Assembly (NCBI GenBank): GCA_963748105.1
Contig: CAVVHP010000010.1
Location: 124,001-188,000 of the forward strand
From: JAKAGZ01 sp963748105
GTDB lineage: Bacteria > Bacteroidota > Ignavibacteria > Ignavibacteriales > Ignavibacteriaceae
Reading direction: 5' to 3'
Length of the DNA: 64,000 nt
Shown here: positions 9,096 to 15,640 of the stretch, piece after piece
Layout: every line of letters starts with the position of its first letter
Numbering within the stretch: position 1 is the first letter of the stretch
Notes under the pieces: generated by a model
What the model was told of the DNA's origin: nothing
Databases searched by the model: none
What the model saw: the letters and a program-made list of their open reading frames with translations, nothing else
Position numbers and translations under genes: made by a program

Positions 9096-9372
9096 AATAG
9101 AAATTCCCTATAATTCTTCAGATAGGTTTGAAATGCAGATAATTACAAAAACATATCATCCCTGTCCTGTAATGTCAACAGATAAAATTATTTCCCCCTA
9201 TAATGAATTTTACAAATTTTTTTAAAACAGGTTACATATTTTTTTTAAACAGACAAAATTATGCGGATGAAATCTTCTTCGTTCATGTGATTGATATTAA
9301 ATTCTTTTCCAGGCTAATATCCGGGTGACGGGCTTTCCCCCAGTGGTTGTAATGTCAAGTTATTTTAATACT
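9096..9372. other. AT-rich spacer at the edge of the cassette-like block
   Basis: No gene is visible. The 11-mer TGTAATGTCAA occurs twice in the same orientation (9168-9178 and 9348-9358) with about 170 bases between. The second copy abuts the inverted core GTTATTT at 9359-9365 that closes the SnoaL-like cassette, so this may be where the block joins ordinary chromosome. GGGTGACGGGC/CCCCCAG near 9322-9342 can form a weak hairpin. Confidence 0.4.
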
Positions 9373-9919
9373 TCAGCGACCGATTAAACGAATAATTCTG
9401 TCACTCTCTGAAGGCATACCGCGTATTGCCGTGATAAACCACCTGCCGTTCTGACGGTGCAGTACCCAGGTTCCCCGCGCCTTTCTACTAAGCAGTGTTT
9501 TGCCTTTGCTATCTTTTCCATGAGTAGTTGTTGTTACGTTAAGCAGTACGACATTGTCCGCAATAACTCTGAACGAATTCAGATCGATCCCCAATCTGCG
9601 TTCCGGTTCCTGCTCTTTTAAAGTAAACAGACCACCAGTCCATAATAGCTTTACGCCCGTATAGCAGAGGTTGATTACCCATTATGAAATCCGCGTCTTC
9701 TGTGTAGAATTCTGACAGAGTGGCCGGATCATGTTCATCCCAGACGCTCTTATACTTTTCGACCTGCGCCATTACATCCGCGGAATCTCTGCCGGTTTGT
9801 GCCGCCGCTGTGCTAGGGAACCCCAAGATAATTAGACTTACGGAAATAATTCCCCCACATGTTTTTACAAAGTTTGCAAGCCGGTGTATCAGTGATGGGA
9901 TGATAAGCATTAAATTCAT
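9373..9919 (-). pseudogene. SnoaL/DUF4440-like secreted protein, frameshifted
   Basis: Two frames make one protein. The first half (start ATG at 9919 after GGAGG; signal peptide ending near STAAAQ) runs to about 9620, and the second half continues to the stop at 9373. Removing one base from the T4 run at 9616-9619 (A4 in the gene) joins YFK to EQEPERRLGIDL. The fold resembles SnoaL/NTF2-like SgcJ/EcaC proteins (VWDEHDPATLSEFYTEDADF...GRKAIMDWW; GTWVLHRQNGRWFITAIRG). These are small cone-shaped ligand-binding or hydrolase-like proteins of diverse role; no function can be assigned. It looks richer in GC than its surroundings and sits between inverted core sites (9359-9365, 9989-9995), as expected of an acquired cassette. 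The indel may be a sequencing error. Confidence 0.65.
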
Positions 9920-9988
9920 TTTTACCTCCATTCCAATTTCACTCAATCGGCACTATCAATTTGCGTCTGTGCTGCATAATGGCGTCGC

Positions 9989-10197
9989 AAATAACCGGCG
10001 CCCCAGAACTACAATGCCGAGTTAAAAGACTATGCCAATAATTTAGCAGACGGAGCGTAAATTGATTCGTACGCGCCGGCTGCAATAATTTAGTTTATTG
10101 CACTACTGCCGAACAGCAACCTTAAATTTATCGACAAAGCCAAGAACCGAATAAATGCCGCTTACATTACGGCGCCCGCTTGATTAGCGGGTTATTT
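9989..10197 (-). repeat. attC-like imperfect palindrome closing the 104-residue gene cassette
   Basis: AAATAACC (9989-9996) and GGTTATTT (10190-10197) form a perfect 8-bp closing stem. Inside are CCCGC/GCGGG next to the end, a second copy of GGCGCC on each arm, and GCAATAA/TTATTGC in the middle. Read on the - strand the order is R''-like AAATAAC ... R'-like GTTATTT, as in integron attC sites placed at the 3' end of a cassette gene. The stop codon of the upstream gene lies inside it. At about 209 bases it is long for an attC. The assignment is by structure only. Confidence 0.4.
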
Positions 10198-10498
10198 TGT
10201 CTCTATTTTTTACAAATTCTAAAACCCAGGTTCCATTTCCGAAATATTTACCATCTTTTTTTATAAAAACCCTGTAGTGATTTTCTATTGCGAAATTAAT
10301 TTCTTTTCTATATTCAAATAAAAAAGCGAGCGCTCTTAATTCTAATGGCCTTATTCCAAATATTTCTATCCCTTTCGTTATTTTTCCAGTAAGATAAAGC
10401 TGAACTTTTGAAATATTGTTTGGCTCAATTTTATAAGAGAACCTTTCCTCACCTTTATTTATAATATTTTCAAATTCGTTCTTATCTATTTGAATCAT
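10184..10498 (-). CDS. Hypothetical protein (104 residues)
   Basis: I do not recognise this protein. It is Lys- and Glu-rich with no signal peptide or membrane segment. The C-terminal half (IEIFGIRPLELRALAFLFEYRKEINFAIENHYRVFIKKDG) reads as a mixed alpha/beta fold. It has no homologous partner in the window. It stands alone between two palindromic stretches, with its stop (10184) inside the downstream attC-like structure and a 15-base repeat (10515-10529) just before its start, as expected of a single-gene cassette. Integron cassettes often carry such unknown genes. Confidence 0.6.
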   Translation of the reverse strand: MIQIDKNEFENIINKGEERFSYKIEPNNISKVQLYLTGKITKGIEIFGIRPLELRALAFLFEYRKEINFAIENHYRVFIKKDGKYFGNGTWVLEFVKNRDKITR

Positions 10499-10514
10499 TT
10501 TGGTCCACTGTAAA

Positions 10515-10529
10515 TTTATTAATTAGAAC
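10515..10529. repeat. 15-bp repeat at cassette boundary, copy A
   Basis: TTTATTAATTAGAAC is repeated exactly at 13907-13921 in the same orientation. On the - strand it begins with GTTCTAA, in the position of an R' core at the start of the 104-residue gene cassette. Confidence 0.5.
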
Positions 10530-10607
10530 GACTTATTTGAACATTTTAGACGAAACAGCCTGCCCCGCCAACGACGGGGGCGTCCGGTTGATTTGCAGGA
10601 TATTTCC

Positions 10608-10626
10608 AAAAAGTAAAAAGTTAATA
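10608..10626. repeat. Left subterminal inverted repeat of the IS1111-type element
   Basis: AAAAAGTAAAAAGTTAATA; its reverse complement recurs at 11913-11931 with one mismatch (T to C). The sequence is A-rich, but an 18/19 match at both sides of one transposase gene is unlikely by chance. Confidence 0.75.
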
Positions 10627-10663
10627 TTATCTTTATCCCAATATTTAACTTTTGGAGGTATCC

Positions 10664-11680
10664 ATGTATTACTCCGGAATCGATCAGCATAAACTTTTTT
10701 CTTACATCACTACTGTTGATACCGATGGTAAAATCGTTAAAGAAGCAAAACTTATCAATAACAATTTTGAGATCGTTAATTATTTCAACTCTCTCGGTAA
10801 AGATCATTCAGCCACTGTAGAAACTACCGGGGGCTGGTACTGGATGAATGATCTTCTTTGCTCTATTGGTATTGACCTAAAGCTTGCTCACGCTAAATAC
10901 CTTAAAGCTATATCTTATGCCAAAGTTAAAACAGATAAAGTTGATTCCAACATACTTGCTCAACTTCTACGCCTGGACTTTATTCCTGAAGCCTATAAAA
11001 TACCTGATGATGTCCGCAATCTTCGAGATACGCTTAGAGCCAGGTTAAGATTGTCAGTAAAGAGAACCAGCTGCCTGAACTTTATGCACCGTATGTTAGA
11101 GAAGTTTAATATCTCCGATCCAGTGCTGCTCAATAAATTCTACAGACTTCAGTATCAACAGTTTGATATTCAGTCAAAATTACTCAAAGAACAAATGCTT
11201 ACTCTTGAAAAATCTCTTTATCCATCGTTAATACCAAATGAAGACATTCAACGCTTACTCTGGATTCCGGGCATTGGTAAAATGAATGCCTTCACCATTT
11301 TGCTCGAAGTTGGTGATATAAATCGTTTTCCAACAGAGAAGAACTTTTTTTCTTACTGCCGTCTTGTCCCTTCTGCCCGGAACTCTGCAGGTAAGACAAA
11401 ACAACGCTCATCCAAAGACGGCAACAGATACCTTAAAATCGTTTTCTCTGACGCTGCTGTTCACGCCCTGCAATACTACCCGGTTATTAAGAGATACCAC
11501 AGCTCAAAGCTCAGGAAAAAGAAAAAACAGGTTGCTAAAGCAATCATATCAAAAGAAATTGCCCGAATAGTTTTTCACGTACTTAAAGACAAGACTAATT
11601 TTAATAACCATTTCAAAGGACAAGAATTACAACATAAAAAATATGTTCAATGGCCGCGCATCACAAGCCCCGACGTCTAA
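10664..11680 (+). CDS. IS110/IS1111-family transposase (DEDD recombinase)
   Basis: The ATG at 10664 is chosen because GGAGG (10654-10658) lies just before it; an upstream TTG start at 10652 would put this ribosome site inside the gene. The protein is about 338 residues. The N-terminal DEDD/RuvC-like domain shows GIDQHK, VETTGGWYW and KTDKVDSNILA with the acidic residues of the family. The C-terminal Tnp20 domain has LLWIPGIGKMNAFTILLEVGDINRFPTEKNFFSYCRLVP and a Ser/Lys-rich stretch (SAGKTKQRSSKDGNRYLK) with the expected serine. IS110 recombinases are guided by a structured bridge (seeker) RNA encoded in the element. The frame is intact, so the element may be active. Confidence 0.93.
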   Translation: MYYSGIDQHKLFSYITTVDTDGKIVKEAKLINNNFEIVNYFNSLGKDHSATVETTGGWYWMNDLLCSIGIDLKLAHAKYLKAISYAKVKTDKVDSNILAQLLRLDFIPEAYKIPDDVRNLRDTLRARLRLSVKRTSCLNFMHRMLEKFNISDPVLLNKFYRLQYQQFDIQSKLLKEQMLTLEKSLYPSLIPNEDIQRLLWIPGIGKMNAFTILLEVGDINRFPTEKNFFSYCRLVPSARNSAGKTKQRSSKDGNRYLKIVFSDAAVHALQYYPVIKRYHSSKLRKKKKQVAKAIISKEIARIVFHVLKDKTNFNNHFKGQELQHKKYVQWPRITSPDV

Positions 11681-11912
11681 CTAGTCGCTTAGCAAGACTC
11701 TCCGTGCTGGAATGGGAAGTGATGCGCTAGCCTAAAATATATCTGGGATACTATAAGCCCCATAAGCGGTTTGGCTGCCAGAACATATTTAAAATTGTTC
11801 TATGGCAAGTTCAATTGATATTATTAAGGCTATCAATTTTTATAATTCAAATTTATGCGCCTATGGCGTAGAACTTATTCAGGATTTTAACCTTAATTAT
11901 ATTTCTACGTCC
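11681..11912 (+). ncRNA. Candidate bridge/seeker RNA of the IS1111-type element
   Basis: In IS1111 elements the guide RNA is encoded downstream of the transposase, up to the right end. This noncoding stretch contains hairpins in series: TGCC-AGAAC with GTTCT-A-TGGCA near 11778-11805, TTGATA with TATCAA around a 10-base loop near 11816-11837, and CGCC-TAT-GGCG near 11859-11869. Their spacing and loops suit a structured RNA with internal guide loops. This is inference from position and base pairing; the RNA ends are not determined. Confidence 0.4.
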
Positions 11913-11931
11913 TATTGACTTTTTACTTTTT
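11913..11931. repeat. Right subterminal inverted repeat of the IS1111-type element
   Basis: Reverse complement of the left repeat at 10608-10626 with one mismatch; one further A:T pair can be added on the outer side (11932). Only a few bases separate it from the cassette core GTTATACCACT at 11938. Confidence 0.75.
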
Positions 11932-11937
11932 TAAGCG

Positions 11938-11948
11938 GTTATACCACT
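11938..11948. repeat. Inverse core site at the 3' end of the erythromycin-esterase-like cassette
   Basis: GTTATACCACT here is the exact inverted copy of AGTGGTATAAC at 13768-13778, on the other side of the 1.8-kb esterase-like gene. In integron cassettes the R'' at the 3' end is complementary to the R' at the 5' end because both join in the circular form. The palindrome that should follow is broken by the IS, which starts a few bases further on. Confidence 0.55.
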
Positions 11949-11949
11949 T

Positions 11950-13747
11950 TTAAAATAATTTCTTTGTTAAACCAAAACAATTAGAATGTGTTGTGTTTTC
12001 AAAATAAATGAGAATATCAAATTCATCAGTTATGATAGTATTATAAAATGCATAATCCATTGCCATTGCACCAATACTCCTAAATTCAAGCTCCTTATTA
12101 AAAACAGTAGATAAAGGAGAATTTTTGAATTTTCTCAGATCAAGAAATAACCGTGGATAATTTAAACTATGCATCATCCATTCAACAGAACCGGGTTCAG
12201 ATTGTGAGGTGGGATAGACTCCCAATCCTTTAGGCCCAATTGCTGTATAATTCCCTTTATTAAAACCAAAACCCATTACAACCATATCTTTGCCGTATAT
12301 TTTATTTAAATACGCACCCATCGGCCGAAAGTTTGATTCTCTTTTAGAAACATGGCCGTTATGCGCCCATAAAATAATTTTTGTACCCGTCGGCATATGA
12401 TTTATAATCCATTGGATATTAATTGCCATACTTTCATCCCTTGACTGCTGTTTCTGCATTCTAGCTTCTAAGCTCTGTACAATAATCCTCGAGTTTTGTA
12501 TATACCATTCAGTACTATCATTACTTATAATAGAATTATATTTACCAGTGTTTTCTAATAAATGATTATAGACTTCTTCAGCATAACTCAAGTATGGTTC
12601 GTAAAGAATACTACCAGGATTCGATTTCATTTTTCTTACTTCGTCGTTAAAGGCAATTATTTGTTGATATTTTTCTTTTGCCGTTTCATAATATGCTGTA
12701 TCATATTTTTGTAAAAAATTTAGAGTGTTTTGGATTGCTACATTTGGAAATTGCATATCAAAACCCCAAAACTCAATTTTTTCCTTTTGGGAAACATTAT
12801 ATTCGCGCATCCATTTTAACATATTCAATACTTCTTGCGTGTTCCATGTCCAAAAATATAAGCCTGCTAAAACATCTTTTGGATTTCCAAATCCATTAAG
12901 TACATAATTATTAACATTTCTTGCTTCCGGCATATTTGCTTCAATTGCAAATACAGTAAATCCCATTTTTTCTACAAGATACTTTATGATTCGATGTTTC
13001 ATCGTAAAAAATTCATGTGTACCATGAGTCCCTTCGCCTAGTGAGACTATTTTAGCATCACCAACCATTTCTTTCAGAAAACTCAAATCATCATCGTTTT
13101 CCACGGGAGATGCTGTTTGAAAAGTATCGACATTATTTTTAAGCCAGTTAATTTGCTCTAATGAGAGCTTGATAATTTCAGGCTCCTTTTGCGGATAAAT
13201 TTTCCCATCTAATTCGATTGACAAATCATCAAACCAGGCTTTTCCGTTCCCGGGCATAGAGCACGCCAAAATTTATATTAGTAAGCTTCTCATCAATTTT
13301 GAATTCAACCGTATATTTTGTCCAATCAGTTGTGCCCTTAGCACCACGATTATTCATATTATCAAAATTCAATGTTCCACTTGTTCCATCTACACGCCAC
13401 CATAATCCCGCATATCCTTCTGTTATGTTTTCGGTTTTAATATATCCGGTATATTTTAAATACTTTCCACGAGCGTCTTCGATAGGAAAAGATGAAGTAG
13501 CAACCCCGAAGTTTCCATTTCCAACTTTTTGAATACAAAGGCTTCGCTCGCCGGAAAACGATACGGTAGAATCTACGAATACAGAAAAACCTTCACCGCC
13601 CTGATGCCAACCCTTTGCAATTCCATTTGGAGTTACTTTTTCGAAATCAAGGTTTAAAGATATTGAAGTATTTTTAATGTTTTGAGCATTATTACAATTG
13701 GTTAACACCAAAATAAATAAGAATGCCAAATTCTTTATTATCTTCAT
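11950..13747 (-). pseudogene. Erythromycin esterase-family lipoprotein, frameshifted
   Basis: The first part (13747 to about 13260; start ATG after GGAG) has a lipoprotein-type signal (LVLTNCNNAQ) and a beta-sandwich domain. The second part (to the stop at 11950) holds the erythromycin-esterase-like domain with GEGTHGTHEFF (Glu and His of the active site), FAIEANMPEA (Glu) and WAHNGHVS (His). Removing one base near 13255-13261 joins FGVL to MPGNGKAWFDD. EreA/EreB enzymes open macrolide lactones, but many relatives with extra N-terminal domains have unknown substrates, so resistance must not be assumed. Exact 11-bp inverted cores (11938-11948, 13768-13778) bound it as a cassette. The indel could be a read error, in which case the gene is whole. 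Confidence 0.75.
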
Positions 13748-13767
13748 CTAGTACTCCATTTTCATTT

Positions 13768-13778
13768 AGTGGTATAAC
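13768..13778. repeat. Core site at the 5' end of the erythromycin-esterase-like cassette
   Basis: AGTGGTATAAC on +, that is GTTATACCACT reading into the gene on -, with the gene start 20 bases further. It pairs exactly with 11938-11948 and is also the R' arm of the palindrome at 13772-13846. Confidence 0.55.
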
Positions 13779-13846
13779 GAAGTTGCGGCTAACGCGTCCG
13801 CCCATAACTGACGGGCTGATTAGAACCGAAACGCCAATTGTTATGC
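13772..13846 (-). repeat. attC-like palindrome (about 75 bp)
   Basis: On the - strand it begins with GCATAAC (R''-like, 6 of 7 to RYYYAAC) and ends with GTTATAC (R'-like, 6 of 7 to GTTRRRY). ATAAC/GTTAT close the stem, AATTG pairs with CAACT through one G-T, and inner GCCC/GGGC pairs follow. Unpaired bases between the arms and an uneven inner part match the architecture of integron attC sites. A covariance-model search would settle it. Confidence 0.5.
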
Positions 13847-13903
13847 AAACTGTGCTTAATCCTGTCCCGACGAACGGAGGGATCTTTCGTAAGTACAGTT
13901 TGC
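13845..13903. repeat. Long hairpin beside the attC-like site
   Basis: GCAAACTGT (13845-13853) pairs perfectly with ACAGTTTGC (13895-13903). Inner CTTA/TAAG and CCC/GGG pairs extend it. It overlaps the R''-like arm of the neighbouring palindrome by two bases. It may be a second, geneless attC-like unit or a terminator-like fold; no T tract follows. Confidence 0.4.
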
Positions 13904-13906
13904 AAG

Positions 13907-13921
13907 TTTATTAATTAGAAC
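13907..13921. repeat. 15-bp repeat at cassette boundary, copy B
   Basis: Exact copy of 10515-10529, same orientation. It follows the long hairpin, again with GTTCTAA at its edge when read on the - strand. Confidence 0.5.
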
Positions 13922-13959
13922 TAAAACTTCACACAATATGCCGAACGAAAAACGAATAC

Positions 13960-14017
13960 TTAAAACCTGGGAAATGCCTCACCGATTCGGCGGTCGGTGT
14001 TGAGGCGCAGGTTAGGT
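13960..14017 (-). repeat. attC-like palindrome closing the 165-residue gene cassette
   Basis: On + AACCTG (13964-13969) pairs with CAGGTT (14008-14013), GCCTCA (13976-13981) with TGAGGC (14001-14006), and CCGA with TCGG, leaving an asymmetric spacer and bulge as in attC sites. Read on -, the R'' is ACCTAAC, a perfect RYYYAAC match; the R' (GTTTTAA) is poor. The R'' and three flanking bases (GTTAGGTAGT on +, 14011-14020) are exactly complementary to ACTACCTAAC at 14562-14571 on the far side of the gene. Confidence 0.5.
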
Positions 14018-14036
14018 AGTGCTCTAAAGAAATATT

Positions 14037-14522
14037 TTAGAAAATAGAACCAAAACTTAAGACGACTTTCCATTTACTATTTTCTCTTTTTAGTTGCATT
14101 ACTTTCTGTTCTCTTCCTTTTACATCGTAAGTGACAAAAGCATTGTTATTCTTGATCTCAGTCTTTACAATTTTCCATTCAATGTTCATATTAAGTTTTT
14201 CCATATTTCTTGCAATTTTACTCATATAATCCCAAACTTCAGCGGAAGTCATAGTTTTTATTTTGTTTGCAGGTAACATCATCATTGCATTGCTTTTCCC
14301 GGTTGAGTCATAACTTAGAGCCATTGATAAACTCACATCTTTAGATTTATCTAAAGATTCGGTTGCAATTAAATTAGAAGAAGGAACGGTTTGATTAGCC
14401 GCTGAATTAAGAAATTCTTTCGCAACAGAATCAACATTTTCTTTTTCGCTATTATTTTGTGCATTCACAAATGTGAACATCAAAATGGATAAAATAACAG
14501 AGATTAAAATTTGTTTTTTCAT
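14037..14522 (-). CDS. Hypothetical secreted protein (about 161 residues)
   Basis: The ATG at 14522 is preferred over the one at 14534 because GGGAG lies between them at ribosome-site distance. A signal peptide (MKKQILISVILSILMFTFVNAQ) is clear. The mature part has an N-terminal Ser/Asn-rich stretch and a C-terminal sheet-like half (EWKIVKTEIKNNNAFVTYDVKGREQKVMQLKRENSKWKVVLSFGS) that recalls the NTF2/DUF4878-like fold, but I cannot name a family. It lies alone between exact 10-bp inverted cores (14011-14020, 14562-14571), as a single cassette. Confidence 0.7.
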   Translation of the reverse strand: MKKQILISVILSILMFTFVNAQNNSEKENVDSVAKEFLNSAANQTVPSSNLIATESLDKSKDVSLSMALSYDSTGKSNAMMMLPANKIKTMTSAEVWDYMSKIARNMEKLNMNIEWKIVKTEIKNNNAFVTYDVKGREQKVMQLKRENSKWKVVLSFGSIF

Positions 14523-14561
14523 ATTATCTCCCATAAAAAGACCGTTTTCTTAAATTGATTG

Positions 14562-14571
14562 ACTACCTAAC
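14562..14571. repeat. Core site at the 5' end of the 165-residue gene cassette
   Basis: ACTACCTAAC on +; read on - it gives GTTAGGT, a perfect GTTRRRY core, 40 bases before the gene. Its inverted copy is at 14011-14020. Confidence 0.55.
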
Positions 14572-14585
14572 TATACTTATACTGC

Positions 14586-14631
14586 ACGTGAATTAGTTAA
14601 ATTTCACGTATATATGCACATCCCTGCATAT
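14586..14631. repeat. Two adjacent perfect palindromes
   Basis: ACGTGAA (14586-14592)/TTCACGT (14603-14609) and ATATGCA (14612-14618)/TGCATAT (14625-14631) stand side by side, 2 bases apart. They may be part of the attC-like site whose R' is at 14571, or operators of the gene that starts 64 bases further on the - strand. Confidence 0.45.
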
Positions 14632-14788
14632 CTATGTTCCTGTAAATTTCAGTCTAACGGGCTCTTAACTCCGATTCCTCTATTTAATAGTTCAGCTCGC
14701 GGCATTTCCCCTGCCCCTGTTTTTTGCAAATTCTTATTAATGTGGCTTAAATGCAAGAATTTTCTGAAACGATTTATTTAAAGGCAGA

Positions 14789-14814
14789 TTTCATTGAGTT
14801 AACGGTCAGGGATA
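14789..14814. repeat. 26-bp direct repeat, copy 1
   Basis: Identical over 26 bases to 16901-16926, same orientation. It contains GAGTTAACGG. The copies bracket the SIMPL and outer-membrane genes. Bases before both copies are also alike (GGCAG / GGTAG), and an ATGCCGGA word follows each within 90 bases, so the full repeat may be longer and decayed. Confidence 0.65.
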
Positions 14815-14930
14815 GCGTACAGCGTAAAGTTTATTAGCGTATTGTTAGCCGGATTCTGGAGTTTTGGGGCAGATGCCGGAGACGGGATACAGGATGCCAG
14901 ATATTCCAGATTTGGCATTTTTATAGTGTT

Positions 14931-15602
14931 TTATTTCAGTTCAAATTTTACTTTAAGTTTTGTGGTCAGTGTAACCATTTGCGGGATGTCCGTCAGTTTC
15001 CTTTCTGCCCCAGTAGAATAAAGCACCCGCATCGGCGAATCCAGTAAATAATTTTTGTTTCCCGAATCAACTTCAAGTACCCTGCCGAGTTTTCTTCCCA
15101 GCTTGTCGCTGATTATCAACGCGTCGTGTTTTGCATTTTCCAGCGCCTCTTCAAATCCCTTTTTCATTGCTTCCTCTACGTCGGATGCAGAAAATGTAGC
15201 GTTGAATGAAATGATGCCGGCAGTCAATATCGCCATCTGGAGAGGTTCGTACTGTTTAAAATCGCTTTAATTTAAACATTACCATTTCACGCGCGGTGTA
15301 TTGAACCGGCCTGCCATTATAACCCCCTGCCGGGTGAACCTGTATCAATGAATACGAGATGACTGAATCGGGAATATTGAGCCTGCTCAGCAAAGGTACA
15401 AATTTCTTTTCCTGCTGCTTTACACCATCATAAGCTTTCATAGCGTCTGTATCAGTTTTCTCAAGCGATACGCTGAGAATGATTTCATTTGCGGGAGTTT
15501 CAACTTTTGAAGAAGCGTCAATTATTATAAATGATTTATTTATTGTCTGAGCGCTTAATGCCGCAGTTAATAAAAGGAATATCAGAAGTATTTTTTTTTC
15601 AT
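14931..15602 (-). CDS. SIMPL (DUF541) domain protein, reading frame interrupted
   Basis: The start is the ATG at 15602, preceded by GAGG. The gene then needs two corrections: in the nine-A run just after the start (15591-15599), where one base appears to be missing, and near 15264, where deleting one base joins MFKLKDF to KQYEPLQMAIL. The repaired protein of about 220 residues has a signal peptide (LLIFLLLTAALSAQ) and the SIMPL domain of periplasmic/outer-membrane proteins (VETPANEIILSVSLEKTDTDAMKA...EEALENAKHDALIISDKLGRKLGRVLEVD). The role of the family is poorly known. It follows the outer-membrane gene by 38 bases. The A9 run suggests sequencing error. Confidence 0.7.
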
Positions 15603-15640
15603 TCTTTCGCCTCCTCAATAATTGTCTACTGATTAACAAA

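Larger units (their letters stand above)
10602..11935 (+). mobile_element. IS110-family insertion sequence, IS1111-type (about 1.33 kb)
   Basis: The element holds one transposase gene (10664-11680) and a noncoding right part of about 250 bases. Its ends are set by subterminal inverted repeats: 10608-10626 against 11913-11931, 18 of 19 positions matching. Subterminal repeats with a few extra bases outside are typical of the IS1111 group; IS110 proper lacks them. The exact tips are estimated from the group pattern and could be off by several bases; no target duplication is visible, as expected for this family. It sits directly beside an inverted core site (11938-11948) of a cassette-like palindrome, and an IS1111-attC group that targets integron attC sites is described. 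Confidence 0.8.
14535..14930. other. Noncoding stretch rich in palindromes and core-like sites
   Basis: No gene is visible in these ~400 bases. It holds the core at 14562-14571, the tandem palindromes at 14586-14631, a perfect RYYYAAC-type heptamer GTCTAAC at 14652-14658, copy 1 of the 26-bp repeat (14789-14814), GTTAGCC at 14844-14850, and a G-rich tract with ATGCCGGA at about 14860-14905. It may contain one or more remains of cassettes between the SIMPL gene and the 165-residue gene. Confidence 0.4.

Noticed and set aside
9616..9619. Programmed frameshift in the SnoaL-like gene
   Set aside because: A run of four A is a poor slippery site, no stimulatory structure is evident, and similar indels occur in unrelated genes, so error or decay is simpler.
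10523..10807. 94-codon - strand ORF across the IS left end
   Set aside because: It runs antisense through the transposase start and the inverted repeat; a shadow of the element.
11950..13747. Calling the esterase-like gene a macrolide-resistance gene
   Set aside because: The family has many members of unknown substrate, it carries an extra N-terminal domain, and its frame is broken here; resistance cannot be inferred.
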